DNA of 64,000 nt from NCBI RefSeq assembly GCF_002072175.1, contig NZ_MVIV01000004.1:186001-250000 (forward strand), written 5' to 3'. This DNA comes from Actinomyces gaoshouyii. Lineage in GTDB: Bacteria; Actinomycetota; Actinomycetes; Actinomycetales; Actinomycetaceae. Under the pieces are notes generated by a model. That model ran no database searches and was not told where the DNA came from. It saw only the letters and a list, made by a program, of their open reading frames with translations. The stretch's first letter is position 1. Each line of letters starts with the position of its first letter. The position numbers and the translations under genes are program-made. Below are positions 48,662-58,354 of this stretch, in pieces.

Positions 48662-50065
48662 TCAGGCGTCCTGGATGGCCAGGCGGCGGCCTCGCCGGAT
48701 GAGGACGGCATCCCAGGCGAGCAGGGCCGCCGTGAGCAGGCCGCCCAGGAGCTTGGCCCACAGGGACTGGGCGATGAAGAGCATGACCATGGCGGCCAGG
48801 ATCGGGACGAGTCGGGTGGCGGTCTGCACGACGTAGCCGCCGAAGGAGGGCATGGCGACGCCGTCGGCCTCGGCCACGGACTTGACCATGAGATTCGGGC
48901 CGTTGCCGATGTAGGTGATGGCGCCGCAGAACACAGAGCCGAGTGCGATGGGCACGAGGTAGCGCTCGGGAGCGCCCGCGACGAGCACTTCGCCCGGGGA
49001 TTCCACGACCGAGACGACCTCGAAGAAGGTGACGTAGGTGGGGGCGTTGTCGAGCACGGAGGACAGGCCTCCTGTGAAGATGAAGAAGGCGATCTCGTTC
49101 ATCGGCAGGCTCGGGACGATCTCGTCCAAGTACTCCAGGGCCGGGATCATGGTCAGGAAGATACCGACGAACAGGGCGGCGACCTCCGCGATGGGCCCCC
49201 AGGTGAACTGGTTGTCCTCGTAGCGCACGCGCTTGTCCCCCAGGAAGTAGGAGGCGGCCGCGGCGCCGATCATGATGGCCTCGCGGATCGGCAGCCAGTC
49301 GCTGAGGGTCGCGTGGCCCGCCTCGATGGCGTGGACGTCGATGGAGGGGGCGAGTGCGACGGCGGCGATGATGACGGCGAACCAGATGAAGTTCACAGTG
49401 CCGCGCAGCCCCAGGGGCTCGAGCTCGGCCTTGTCGCGCGCGATGTTGGCGCTGGGCTCCTGGGAGTGGAAATAGGTGTCCAGGGCGAAGTAGGACACCA
49501 GCAGCATCCCGTTGACGAACAGCCACTCGGGCAGGAGGTGGAAGGTCCATGTGAAGGGGACGCCGCGCAGGAAGCCGAGGAAGAGCGGCGGATCACCCAG
49601 GGGTGTGAGCAGGCCGCCGCAATTGGCGACGATGAAGATCGTGTACAGAACGGTGTGGACGCGGTAGCGCCGCTCCCGGTTGGTGGCCAGCAGGGGGCGG
49701 ATGAGCAGCATGGCGGCACCGGTGGTGCCCACGAAGGAGGCCAGGACACCGCCAATGGCCAGGAAGGTCGTGTTATTGCGGGGCGTGGCCTCGATATCGC
49801 CCTTGAGGTAGATGCCGCCGGCGACGACGAAGAGCGAGAGCAGCAGGGCGATGAACTGCCCGTACTCGACGACGGCGGCGAAGACCCGCTGCCAGCCCAG
49901 GGCGTGCCACATCCAGGCGGCCACCGGCAGGCCGAGGGCCGAGGCCAGGATGAGCTGGTTGCGGTTCTTCTCCCACCAGTGCGCGGTGGCGGGAATGAGG
50001 GGAAGGGTGGCGATGCTCACGAGCATCGCCACGAACGGAAGGGTGGACCACCAGGGCAGGTGCAC
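48662..50065 (-). CDS. NhaD-like sodium:proton antiporter
   Basis: Ion-transporter superfamily protein of 467 residues with about 12 membrane segments. IVANCGGLLTPLGDPPLFLG and FIFTGGLSSVLDNAPTYVTFFE are the paired re-entrant motifs of NhaD-type antiporters, and ITYIGNGPNLMVKSVAE ends the second repeat. Start chosen at GTG 50065 (VHLPWWSTLPF), with AGAGGAG five bases upstream; an earlier GTG at 50098 has none. It likely exports Na or Li against protons. Confidence 0.85.
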   Translation of the reverse strand: MHLPWWSTLPFVAMLVSIATLPLIPATAHWWEKNRNQLILASALGLPVAAWMWHALGWQRVFAAVVEYGQFIALLLSLFVVAGGIYLKGDIEATPRNNTTFLAIGGVLASFVGTTGAAMLLIRPLLATNRERRYRVHTVLYTIFIVANCGGLLTPLGDPPLFLGFLRGVPFTWTFHLLPEWLFVNGMLLVSYFALDTYFHSQEPSANIARDKAELEPLGLRGTVNFIWFAVIIAAVALAPSIDVHAIEAGHATLSDWLPIREAIMIGAAAASYFLGDKRVRYEDNQFTWGPIAEVAALFVGIFLTMIPALEYLDEIVPSLPMNEIAFFIFTGGLSSVLDNAPTYVTFFEVVSVVESPGEVLVAGAPERYLVPIALGSVFCGAITYIGNGPNLMVKSVAEADGVAMPSFGGYVVQTATRLVPILAAMVMLFIAQSLWAKLLGGLLTAALLAWDAVLIRRGRRLAIQDA

Positions 50066-50131
50066 AAGGTCTCCTCTGATTCTCGGTTTGTCCGCCACCC
50101 ACCATAGCCGACAGCGCGAAACCGCCCCGTT

Positions 50132-51196
50132 TCAATCCACCCATCCGGACAGCGCGCTGCGGGCCTGCTCGGCCAGCGCGGCCACGCAGCCGGGCGCGTC
50201 ATTGCCCCAGGGGATGTAGTGGAAGTCCCCTCCCCCGGCGGCGGTGAAGGCCTGCCTGTTGAGCTGGTCGATCTCCTCCAGGGTCTCCAGGCAGTCGGCC
50301 ATGAAGCCGGGGCAGATGACGTCGAGGCGCGGGCAGCCGGCCGCACCCAGCCCAGCAACGGTGTCGATGGTGGCCGGCCCAATCCACTTCGCAGGCCCGA
50401 ACACGGACTGGAAGGTGGTGCGGATGAGGCCCTCGGGGGCGGCAAGCCGCGCGGTGAGGAGGTCGGCGGTGCGCTCGCACTCGGAGCGATAGGGGTCCCC
50501 GGCGTCGTGCATGGCCCGGGGGATGGAGTGGAAGGACAGCAGGAGGCGCCCGCCGGCGGCGGGGTCGGGGCGGCCGTAGTGCTCCCAGTGGCCCTCGATG
50601 GCGGTTGCCAGGGCCTCGATGTAGGCAGGGGCATCGGGGAAGGAGCGGATGGTGCGCAGCTCGGGCTGATCGCGGCCGGCGAGGATGAAACGGGCCGCCT
50701 CGTCGATGACGGTGCCCTGACTGGAGGCGGAGTACTGGGGGTAGGCGGGCAGGACGGCGATGCGGCGGCAGCCCGCCTCCATGAGCTCGCCCATGACGCG
50801 CCTGAGGGCCGGCTTTCCGTAGCGCATGGCGATGCGGACCTGGACGGCGTCGCCGAGGGCACTCGCGAGGAGCTCGCCCTGCCGCTCGGTGTGGTGCATG
50901 AGGGGAGAGCCGGAGTGGCTGGTCTCGTGGCCGGCGCGCCAGATGGTGGCGTACTTGCGGGCTGAGCGCGCTGGTCGGATGGTGAGGACGACGCTCTCGA
51001 GGATGGGGCGCCACAGGGCGGGATGGGTCTCGATGACGCGCCTGTCGGTGAGGAACTCGCGCAGGAAAGGGCGCACGTGCTTGGCAGTGGGCGCCTCGGG
51101 CGTACCGAGGTTGGCCAGAATGAGCGCTGGACGGGAATCAGGGCCAGGATGTGCGGGGGTCACGGGGTCCTCGACGGCGTGGGCGGGTGGCTTCAT
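50132..51196 (-). CDS. hemH: Ferrochelatase
   Basis: Inserts iron into a porphyrin. The 354 residues contain LANLGTPEAPTAKHVRPFL, the active-site His in LLSFHSIPRAMHDAGDPY, and VICPGFMADCLETLEEI near the C-terminus. The Y-C-E-T pattern CLETLEEIDQLNR and the AGG..YIP ending look like the protoporphyrin-type enzyme of proteobacteria rather than the coproporphyrin-type CpfC of most actinobacteria. There are no other haem genes besides hemW nearby, so the pathway variant cannot be confirmed here. Confidence 0.93.
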   Translation of the reverse strand: MKPPAHAVEDPVTPAHPGPDSRPALILANLGTPEAPTAKHVRPFLREFLTDRRVIETHPALWRPILESVVLTIRPARSARKYATIWRAGHETSHSGSPLMHHTERQGELLASALGDAVQVRIAMRYGKPALRRVMGELMEAGCRRIAVLPAYPQYSASSQGTVIDEAARFILAGRDQPELRTIRSFPDAPAYIEALATAIEGHWEHYGRPDPAAGGRLLLSFHSIPRAMHDAGDPYRSECERTADLLTARLAAPEGLIRTTFQSVFGPAKWIGPATIDTVAGLGAAGCPRLDVICPGFMADCLETLEEIDQLNRQAFTAAGGGDFHYIPWGNDAPGCVAALAEQARSALSGWVD

Positions 51197-51289
51197 GACG
51201 ACGCGACTCGATTCGTCACCTCCGCGAGATTACCCGATCCCGGCCGGGCTAAGTTGCACTTCCCTGGCGTCCGATCCGAGGAGGCCTTC

Positions 51290-51523
51290 ATGACTGACGC
51301 TAACGCACCTTTGACGCCTGAGGGGCGTCGTCGTCTGGCCCGTGTGGTGATGGAGGAGGGCTGGTCGATGCGTCGGGCGGCTGAGCGCTTCCAGGTATCA
51401 CCGGCCACGTCCAGCCGGTGGGTGGGGCGCTGCCGGGCCTGCCGGGCGATGGACAACCGCTCCTGCCGTCGCCACCGCACTCCCATCAGCCGCGCCCACA
51501 ACCTCACAGGGAACTACACCTAA
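51290..51523 (+). pseudogene. IS481-family transposase, N-terminal fragment
   Basis: Seventy-seven codons beginning MTDANAPLTPEGRRRLARVV, then EEGWSMRRAAERFQVSPATS with SRWVGRC, the helix-turn-helix of IS481-type transposases. After about residue 60 the frame keeps only RSCRRHRTP, and a stop follows; the whole DDE catalytic core is gone. AAGTTGCACTTCCC upstream may be what is left of the terminal inverted repeat. It sits between hemH and hemW. Confidence 0.8.
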
Positions 51524-51539
51524 CCGGCACGGGTGCCGG
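51524..51539. terminator. Hairpin after the IS relic
   Basis: CCGGCAC-GG-GTGCCGG, a perfect palindrome directly behind the relic's stop. It could serve as a terminator for hemW, which ends 57 bp to the right on the minus strand. Confidence 0.4.
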
Positions 51540-51544
51540 CGCGC

Positions 51545-51569
51545 GAAATGGCGAGGTTCGAGGTTCGCT
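51545..51569 (+). repeat. GAAATGGCGAGGTTCGAGG element, solo copy
   Basis: 25 bp that match the left arm of the 58169-58298 element in 24 positions (only T for A at the twentieth). No inverted partner is visible within the following 150 bp. Confidence 0.6.
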
Positions 51570-51595
51570 TTCCGCGCGCGCCGCCGGAGCAGGCC

Positions 51596-52912
51596 TCAGG
51601 CGGTCAGGGCACGGGTGACGGTGTCGGCCATGAGGCGGCCGCGCAGAGTGAGGATGGCGCGCCCGCGCAGGGCGGCCGCGCCATCGAGCAGGCCATCGGC
51701 GACGAGTCGGCCCACCACGGGCACGAGCCTCCTCGGCGCGCGCCCGGCGCCGGAGCCCGGCTCATCGCCGCCCACCTCACCCGGCTCCCCCAGTTGCGCC
51801 AGTGCGATGCCCTCGCGCAGGCGGATGCCCAGCATGACCCGCTCCAGGAGCCGGGAGTCGGCGTCGATCACCTCGTGCCCGGCCACCGGGAGCCTTCCGC
51901 TGAGCGCCTGCGCCGCCCAGACCAGGGGGTGCTTGGCGTTCCACAGGCGCACGTCGCCCAGGTGGCTGTGCGCCCCGGGGCCGGCGCCCCACCAGTCCCA
52001 GTCCTGCCAGTAGGCGCGGTTGTGCCGGCACTCGTGGCCGGGCAGCGCCCAGTTGGAGATCTCGTACCACTCGTAGCCGGCGCTCGCCAGGAGGCGGTCG
52101 GCCAGCTCGTACTTGGCGGCCTCATCGTCGTCGCTGGGCATGGGCAGCTCGCCGCGCCGCACCTGGGCCCACATGCGCGTGCCCTCCTCGATGACGAGGC
52201 CGTAGGCGCTCAGGTGATCCGGGCCGATCTCCACAGCGGCCTCGAGGGAGCGCTCCCAGTCCTCCAGGGACTCCCCCGGCGCGCCGTAGATGAGGTCGAG
52301 GCTCGTGCCCAGTCCCGCTCGCCGCGCCCAATCGACCACCAGTGGCACGCGGGACGGCTCGTGCGTGCGGTCCAGGGCCCTCAGCACATGGGGCACCGCC
52401 GACTGCATCCCGAAGGACACCCGGGTGAAGCCGGCCTCCGCCAGCGCTGCCAGGCCCGCCTCGTCCACGGAGTCCGGGTTCGCCTCGGTGGTCACCTCGG
52501 CGCCCTCATCCAGCCCGAAGGCCTCCCTCACGAGTCCGATCATCGCGGCCAGGTCCGAGGGCGGGAGCATTGTCGGGGTGCCGCCGCCCACGAAGACCGT
52601 GGCGGCCCGGCGCGCGGGAAGGCCCGCGTCATCCATCGCGGCGCGGGCGGTGCGCAGTTCGGCGGCCAGAGTGCTCACGTAGTCGACCGCGGAGGCGCCC
52701 TGCCCCATGTGGAGGTTCGTGTAGGTGTTGAAGTCGCAGTAGCCGCAGCGCACCCGGCAGTAGGGCACGTGCAGGTAGACGGAGAACGGACGCGCAGCTC
52801 CATCGGCGCGCCCGGGCCCCGCTGCCCCGCACCGGGCTCCCGGCGCCGGCGCGGCCACCTCGGGTGGCAGGCCATCGACAAGGGGCGCCCCCACGGGCTG
52901 GGCCGGGCTCAC
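51596..52912 (-). CDS. hemW: Radical SAM haem chaperone HemW
   Basis: Radical SAM protein of 438 residues related to HemN; family members bind and deliver haem rather than oxidise coproporphyrinogen. The cluster motif C-x3-C-x2-C is in VPYCRVRCGYCDFNTY, followed by FVGGGTPTML, TTEANPDSV and SLDLIYGAPGES. A 60-residue Pro/Ala-rich N-terminus precedes the core. GTG 52912 overlaps the stop of the MFS gene (GTGA) and has GGAGGCGGAG upstream. Confidence 0.92.
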   Translation of the reverse strand: MSPAQPVGAPLVDGLPPEVAAPAPGARCGAAGPGRADGAARPFSVYLHVPYCRVRCGYCDFNTYTNLHMGQGASAVDYVSTLAAELRTARAAMDDAGLPARRAATVFVGGGTPTMLPPSDLAAMIGLVREAFGLDEGAEVTTEANPDSVDEAGLAALAEAGFTRVSFGMQSAVPHVLRALDRTHEPSRVPLVVDWARRAGLGTSLDLIYGAPGESLEDWERSLEAAVEIGPDHLSAYGLVIEEGTRMWAQVRRGELPMPSDDDEAAKYELADRLLASAGYEWYEISNWALPGHECRHNRAYWQDWDWWGAGPGAHSHLGDVRLWNAKHPLVWAAQALSGRLPVAGHEVIDADSRLLERVMLGIRLREGIALAQLGEPGEVGGDEPGSGAGRAPRRLVPVVGRLVADGLLDGAAALRGRAILTLRGRLMADTVTRALTA

Positions 52913-54246
52913 GCCTCCGCCTCCCCCATGAGGCCGGCGGGGCCAGTGGCCCGGGAGGCGTCGCCCGCGGGCCATCGGGCCGCGATCTGCCCGCAGACCG
53001 TCATGAGCACGAGCGCCGCCACCACGACGGCGAACGGCGCCGCCCAGCCCCCGGTCGCCTCGCGCATCCAGCCCAGGACGATCGGTCCCACCGCGGCGGC
53101 GCAGTACCCCACCGTCTGGATCAGCGCGGTGGTGCGCCGGTTGTCATCCAATGATTCAGCGCGCTGGATGACCAGGGAGAACAGGGCGGCGAAGAACGCG
53201 CCCTGCGCGATCCCGGACAAGAGGCACGGCACCAGCCAGGCGGTCGGCGCCACGATCATCGCCACCGGTAGCGCCAGCCAGCAGGCGCTCAGCACTCCCA
53301 GCATGCGCGCGCCGGACCAGCCCAGGGCCTCGAGCATGAGGGGCACGAGCATCGGGCCCACGATCCCCGTCATCGCGAACACCGAGGAGGCCAGGCCCGC
53401 GGCGGACTCGCTCATCCCGGCGGTCTGCGCGAGCGCCGTCGGCAGCCAGCCGGAGATCGCGTAGAAGGCGAGGACGTGCCCGGTGAAGGCCAGCGCCATC
53501 ACCCAGGCCAGCGGACGGCGCCACACGGGCCCGCCCGTCGGCGTCCGCCCCGTGGCGCCGATCGCCCCACGATCGCCCCCGGCATCCTCGTGGCCCCCGC
53601 CGATCAGGGAGCGCTCCCCCACCCAGGCGCTCATGCCCGAGCGGCGCCGCAGGCTCTCACGCGGCGCAGTCGAGCCCGGCGGGTAGACCCACCACCAGGC
53701 AGCCGCTGCCAAGGCCACGGGGATCACGGTCCACGCCAGGGCCGAGCCGCGCCAGCCGACCGCTGCGGCGAGGGGGACGGCCAGTGCCGTCGCGGCCGTG
53801 ACAAGGACATTGCAGGTGGCCGAGTACAGGCCGGTCATGAGGGAGGCCCGGTGCCAGAAGTCCCGGCCGATGACCATCGGCGCCACGAGGTTGCCGATCG
53901 TCAGCCCCGCGCCGATGAGCACGGTCCCCGCGAAGGCCGCCGCCGCGCCCCCGGCGGAGCGGAGCACGGCCCCGACGACCACCGCGCCCATCATCACCAG
54001 GCCCGAGGCATTGACCCCCATCCGCCTCACCGCGATGGAGGCCGCCGGGGTGAGCAGGCCGAAGCAGAGCACCGGCACGCTGGTGAGCGCCCCGCGCACC
54101 GCCCCTGACAGGCCCAGATCATCGCCCAGGCGCGGCAGGAGCGGCGGGATGACGCCCACCGGCACCCGCACGACAGCGCAGAGCCCCAGGAAGCCGAGCG
54201 CGATGATGGCGAGCCACGCCCGCCTGGGCAATCGGATCCCGCTCAT
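52909..54246 (-). CDS. MFS transporter (CynX/NimT-like)
   Basis: Twelve-segment transporter of 445 residues resembling the cyanate-permease (CynX) branch: VRVPVGVIPPLLPRLGDDLGL in the first segment region, and GIVGPMLVPLMLEALG in the second half. The central loop is Gly/Arg-rich. The substrate is unknown; branch members move small anions or nitroimidazoles. It is in the run MOSC-trmB-MFS-hemW, 7 bp after trmB. Confidence 0.82.
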   Translation of the reverse strand: MSGIRLPRRAWLAIIALGFLGLCAVVRVPVGVIPPLLPRLGDDLGLSGAVRGALTSVPVLCFGLLTPAASIAVRRMGVNASGLVMMGAVVVGAVLRSAGGAAAAFAGTVLIGAGLTIGNLVAPMVIGRDFWHRASLMTGLYSATCNVLVTAATALAVPLAAAVGWRGSALAWTVIPVALAAAAWWWVYPPGSTAPRESLRRRSGMSAWVGERSLIGGGHEDAGGDRGAIGATGRTPTGGPVWRRPLAWVMALAFTGHVLAFYAISGWLPTALAQTAGMSESAAGLASSVFAMTGIVGPMLVPLMLEALGWSGARMLGVLSACWLALPVAMIVAPTAWLVPCLLSGIAQGAFFAALFSLVIQRAESLDDNRRTTALIQTVGYCAAAVGPIVLGWMREATGGWAAPFAVVVAALVLMTVCGQIAARWPAGDASRATGPAGLMGEAEA

Positions 54247-54253
54247 CGGGCCG

Positions 54254-55210
54254 TCAATCCGTCAGCCCCTCGGGCGCGAAGAGCCCGGGGGCGCCGTTGT
54301 CCAGGCGCTCCAGCGCGGTGGGGCGGGCGGCCGGGATCCACTGCTCCTCGGTGCGAACCGCCGTCAGGTCGCGGATCGTGCGCCCCTCGTCGATGCCGCG
54401 CTGCTCGAAGCGGGTCATGGCGCGCCCGGCGAAGCGCTCCGACCATCCACCGCGCGCACCCGATGGAGAGCCGGGGTCCACCCCGTTGCCCGCGTCCCCG
54501 GCGACGGCGCTCCCAGCGCCCAGGTCGGGGCGCGCACCGGCGTCGTCGTAGCGGAAGTAGGGGCCGGTCGAATCGGCCTCGATGCCCTCGGGAAGGGCGG
54601 AGGCGCCCTCCAGGACGTCGCGCATCTGCCAGGCGTAGTCCGCCCAATCCGTGGCCAGGCGCCACACGCCGCCGGGGCGCAGCACCCGGGCCACGGAATC
54701 CGCGAAGGCGGCGTTCACCAGACGGCGCTTGCGGTGCCGGGCCTTGCGCCACGGATCGGGGAAGAACACCCACACCTCGCTCGCGCAGCCCACGGGCAGG
54801 GCGGTGGCCAGCAGCTCGGCGCCGTCGGCGGGCACGACGCGCGCATTGCGCAGGCCCTGGCGGTGGATCGAGGCGACGAGCCGGGCGATCGCTGTCTCCC
54901 ATACCTCGACGGCCAGGTGGTCGACGCCCGGATGGGCGGCGGCGTGGGCCAGGACGGCCTCCCCCGAGCCCGAGCCGATCTCGACGACGAGGGGGCGGCC
55001 CCAGCCCTGGTGGCCGAACAGCGCCTCGGGATCGAGGCGGAAGCCGGGGGCGACGGTGCGCACGGCGTCGCGCCGGGGCACGTCCACCACGTAGCGGGGG
55101 GCGAGAGCGGCCAGGGCCTCGGCCTGCGCCTCGCTCAGGCGCCCGCCGGCGCGGGAGTAGGAGCGCACTCGCGAGTGGATCGCGTGGGAGCGCGGTGGGT
55201 GCTGCTGCAT
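54254..55210 (-). CDS. trmB: tRNA (guanine-N7-)-methyltransferase
   Basis: Methylates G46 in tRNA. SAM-binding starts at LVVEIGSGSGEAVLAHA, followed by the TrmB motif VWVFFPDPWRKARHRKRRLV and the C-terminal TRFEQRGIDEGRTIRDL. The 318 residues exceed the usual 230-250 because of an N-terminal Arg-rich stretch and a Gly/Ala-rich insert near residues 225-255. It lies 12 bp after the MOSC gene. Confidence 0.93.
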   Translation of the reverse strand: MQQHPPRSHAIHSRVRSYSRAGGRLSEAQAEALAALAPRYVVDVPRRDAVRTVAPGFRLDPEALFGHQGWGRPLVVEIGSGSGEAVLAHAAAHPGVDHLAVEVWETAIARLVASIHRQGLRNARVVPADGAELLATALPVGCASEVWVFFPDPWRKARHRKRRLVNAAFADSVARVLRPGGVWRLATDWADYAWQMRDVLEGASALPEGIEADSTGPYFRYDDAGARPDLGAGSAVAGDAGNGVDPGSPSGARGGWSERFAGRAMTRFEQRGIDEGRTIRDLTAVRTEEQWIPAARPTALERLDNGAPGLFAPEGLTD

Positions 55211-55222
55211 CGGTCCGTCCCC

Positions 55223-56101
55223 TCAGCCGACCTGTTCATCAGCGGCGGCAACCACGTACTTGCGCGTGAAATCGGCCAGGCGGAGGTTGCCGAAGGCCTC
55301 GGAAGCGAGCATCGCCCGGGCATCGCGCGGGTCGTGGTGGGCGAACCAGCGGTGGCAGGTGACGCGGTGCCCGGGGGTGGACACCACCCGGACCTCGTCG
55401 CCGGCGGACACGCTCCCGTCGCGCAGCACGGAGAGGTAGACGCCCACGCGGGCTCGCTCGGAGAAGACCTCCGCCCAGTCGCCACGGCCCATGCCGCGGG
55501 CGAAGGTGGAGCAGGGGTTGCGCACGCCGGTGACCGTGACGAGGATGCCGCGCCGCGGACTGTCCTCACCAGGCTCGCCGGGCGGGATGGGCCCCTCGGC
55601 CTCGCCGATGGACCGCTCGCTCCCCCTCCCCTGAGCGGAGCCCGGACCGATGGACAGGATCGCACCGATCTCGACGTCGTCGATACCGCCGATGGCGCCC
55701 GGCTCGATGAGCATGTTCTCGCCCATGTTCCCGGCGGCCAGGCCGTGCTCGGGGCCGAGCACCCCGGCCCAGTGGCGGGCCTCGGCGGCATCCATGACGT
55801 AGAGGGCCTTGTCGAGGCCGCCGTGATGCTCGCGATCCGCCTGCTGGTCCCCCAACAGGCCCAGGGCATTGACCGCCACGGGGCCGTCGACGGGGGCCTT
55901 GTGGATCGCGGAGACGCCGGGGGCGCCGCAGTCGGGGCGCAGGCGCGCCACGACGCACACGGCGCCGACGGCGCCCACGAGGTCTCCGTCGACGAAGGGC
56001 GAGGGCTCGTCGCGGTGGCGCCCATCGGTGCCCGCGTGCGGCTCGCCCAGCACCCGGGCGAGCCCGCGGGTGAGAACCAGATCAGCGCCGTCGTCCCTCA
56101 T
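55223..56101 (-). CDS. MOSC domain protein
   Basis: A 292-residue protein with an MOSC fold, the sulfur-carrier domain related to molybdenum-cofactor sulfurases. Support comes from QADREHHGGLDKALYVMD, GNMGENMLIEPG and the conserved cysteine in VTGVRNPCSTFARGMG. The YiiM-type arrangement suggests metal-sulfur chemistry in the cytoplasm, perhaps with N-hydroxylated substrates. ATG 56101 follows GGGAGGATG. It starts the run to trmB, MFS and hemW, 63 bp after lepA. Confidence 0.85.
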   Translation of the reverse strand: MRDDGADLVLTRGLARVLGEPHAGTDGRHRDEPSPFVDGDLVGAVGAVCVVARLRPDCGAPGVSAIHKAPVDGPVAVNALGLLGDQQADREHHGGLDKALYVMDAAEARHWAGVLGPEHGLAAGNMGENMLIEPGAIGGIDDVEIGAILSIGPGSAQGRGSERSIGEAEGPIPPGEPGEDSPRRGILVTVTGVRNPCSTFARGMGRGDWAEVFSERARVGVYLSVLRDGSVSAGDEVRVVSTPGHRVTCHRWFAHHDPRDARAMLASEAFGNLRLADFTRKYVVAAADEQVG

Positions 56102-56164
56102 GACATCCTCCCGCTCCCCGCGGCCCGGCGAATCGGAGCGCCGAGCCGCTGTCCGCGATTCTTC

Positions 56165-58045
56165 CTACTTGCCGTCCTTGCCGGTGGGGTTGTCCGCGCC
56201 GAGCGCCGCGATGAAGGCCTCTTGCGGGACATCGACGCTTCCGATCGCCTTCATCCGCTTCTTGCCCTCCTTCTGCTTCTCCAGCAGTTTGCGCTTGCGG
56301 GAGATATCTCCCCCGTAGCACTTGGCGAGCATGTCCTTGCGCAGGGCGCGGATGGTCTCACGGGCGATGATCCGCGAGCCGATGGCCGCCTGCACGGGCA
56401 CCTCGAACTGCTGGCGCGGGATGAGCTCCTTGAGGCGCTTGGTGAGTTTGAGGCCGTAGGAGTAGGCGGCGTCCTTGTGGACGATGGCGCTGAAGGCGTC
56501 CACCTTCTCCCCGTTGAGCAGGATGTCCACCTTGACCAGGTCCGCGGACTGCTCGCCGTCCATCTCATAGTCGAGGGAGGCGTAGCCGCGGGTGCGGGAC
56601 TTCAGGGCGTCGAAGAAGTCGAAGACGATCTCCGCCAGGGGCAGCACGTAGTGCATCTCCACGCGGGTCTCGGAGAGGTAGTCCATGCCCTGCATGGTGC
56701 CGCGCCGCGACTGGCACAGCTCCATGACGGTGCCCACGAACTCACTGGGGGTCAGAATGGTCGCGCGGACCACGGGCTCCTGGACGTCGAGGATCTTGCC
56801 CTCGGGGTACTCCGAGGGGTTGGTGACGGTGTGGACGGCGCGGTCCTCGGTGGTGACCCGGTAGACCACGGAGGGGGCGGTGGAGATGATGTCGAGGTTG
56901 AACTCGCGCTCGAGGCGCTCCCGAATGATCTCCAGGTGCAGCAGGCCGAGGTAGCCGCAGCGGAAGCCGAAGCCGAGGGCCACGGAGGTCTCGGGCTCAT
57001 AGGTGAGGGCGGCGTCGTTGAGCTTGAGCTTGTCCAGGGCGTCGCGCAGGACGGGGAAGTCCGAGCCGTCCACGGGGAAGAGGCCGGAGAACACCATGGG
57101 CTTGGGCTCCTGGTATCCGGCCAGCGGCTCGGCGGCCGGCGCGGCGGCGGAGGTGACGGTGTCGCCGACCTTGGACTGGCGCACGTCCTTGACCCCGGTG
57201 ATGAGGTAGCCGACCTCCCCGGCGCCCAGGCCCCCCGTGGGGCTGGGCTCGGGGCTGATGACGCCGATCTCGAGCAGGTCGTGGACAGCGGTGGTGGAGA
57301 GCATCTCGATGCGCTCGCGGGGCTTGAGGGCGCCGTCGACGACGCGCACGTAGGTGACGACGCCGCGGTAGGTGTCGTACACGGAGTCGAAGATCATGGC
57401 GCGCGTGGGTCCGGCGGGGTCGCCCACCGGCGCGGGGACGGCCTCGACGATGCGGTCGAGCAGTTCGGGCACGCCGGCACCGGTCTTGCCGGAGACCTTC
57501 AGGATGTCTGCGGGCCCGCAGCCGATGAGCGCGGCGATCTCGTCGGCGTGGCGCTCGGGCTCGGCGGCGGGCAGGTCGATCTTGTTGAGCACCGGGATGA
57601 TCGCAAGATCGCCCTCGATGGCCATGTAGAGATTGGCGAGGGTCTGGGCCTGGATGCCCTGGGCGGCGTCGACGAGCAGGACGGCCCCCTCGCAGGCCGC
57701 CAGGGAGCGGTTGACCTCGTAGGAGAAGTCGACGTGCCCGGGGGTGTCGATCATGTTGAGGGCGTAGGGGCGGATGGCGCCGTCGGGGCCGGGCGCGCCC
57801 CAGGGCATGCGCACGGCCTGGGATTTGATGGTGATGCCGCGCTCGCGCTCGATGTCCATGCGGTCGAGGTACTGGGCGCGCATGTCGCGGGGGGCGACGA
57901 CGCCGGTGGCCTGAAGCATGCGGTCGGCCAGGGTGGACTTGCCGTGGTCGATATGGGCGATGATGGAGAAGTTCCTGATCAGCGCGGGATCGGTCGCGGC
58001 CGGGGTGACGGCGGCGGCCTGCTCGGGCGTGAGGATCGGTGACAC
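56165..58045 (-). CDS. lepA: Elongation factor 4 (LepA)
   Basis: Ribosome-binding translational GTPase of 626 residues. The G domain has [39 protein letters not shown] and VLNKIDLP. The elongation-factor-like domains follow, then the LepA-specific C-terminal domain with [22 protein letters not shown] 58045 is chosen for the GGAAGG five bases upstream; the long in-frame extension beyond is Arg-rich. The hemW gene, usually next to lepA, is four genes away here. Confidence 0.97.
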   Translation of the reverse strand: MSPILTPEQAAAVTPAATDPALIRNFSIIAHIDHGKSTLADRMLQATGVVAPRDMRAQYLDRMDIERERGITIKSQAVRMPWGAPGPDGAIRPYALNMIDTPGHVDFSYEVNRSLAACEGAVLLVDAAQGIQAQTLANLYMAIEGDLAIIPVLNKIDLPAAEPERHADEIAALIGCGPADILKVSGKTGAGVPELLDRIVEAVPAPVGDPAGPTRAMIFDSVYDTYRGVVTYVRVVDGALKPRERIEMLSTTAVHDLLEIGVISPEPSPTGGLGAGEVGYLITGVKDVRQSKVGDTVTSAAAPAAEPLAGYQEPKPMVFSGLFPVDGSDFPVLRDALDKLKLNDAALTYEPETSVALGFGFRCGYLGLLHLEIIRERLEREFNLDIISTAPSVVYRVTTEDRAVHTVTNPSEYPEGKILDVQEPVVRATILTPSEFVGTVMELCQSRRGTMQGMDYLSETRVEMHYVLPLAEIVFDFFDALKSRTRGYASLDYEMDGEQSADLVKVDILLNGEKVDAFSAIVHKDAAYSYGLKLTKRLKELIPRQQFEVPVQAAIGSRIIARETIRALRKDMLAKCYGGDISRKRKLLEKQKEGKKRMKAIGSVDVPQEAFIAALGADNPTGKDGK

Positions 58046-58168
58046 GGATACCTTCCGGACGGGCGCGGCGGGGCGCGCGGAACATACTGGGATCAGTCTC
58101 CCACGCCGTCGCCCGGGGCTGCGCGACCGCAGCCGGATGCGGGCCCGTGGCCTCAGAGATGATCGGCT

Positions 58169-58298
58169 GAAATGGCGAGGTTCGAGGATCGCTCGGCCGA
58201 ACCGAGGTGGTTGGCCGATCAATGACCGCGTGATCCTGCGGATCTGGCCCCTGCTGGCTGGACGCGTGGGAGAAGCAATCCTCAAACCTCGCCATTCC
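58169..58298. repeat. 130-bp inverted-repeat element
   Basis: The 25-bp ends 58169-58193 and 58274-58298 are inverted copies with 22 matches; the shared core is AATGGCGAGGTT. An 80-bp centre contains a further small stem (TCGGCCG and TGGCCGA). It lies between lepA and the DedA-like gene, both of which point away from it. There is no coding capacity. A solo copy of the end is at 51545-51569. Confidence 0.65.
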
Positions 58299-58354
58299 CG
58301 TCGGCTGCGGATGGCGCTTCGCGCCTCAGGTGAGGCTCGACTAAGGTGCATGGC

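Noticed and set aside
53798-58042. 1.4-kilocodon plus-strand open frame
   Set aside because: Antisense shadow of MFS, trmB, MOSC and lepA, all of which have clear family motifs and ribosome sites on the minus strand.
58181-58193. T-arm-like GGTTCGA suggesting a tRNA
   Set aside because: No acceptor stem, anticodon arm or CCA context; the word belongs to the inverted-repeat element.
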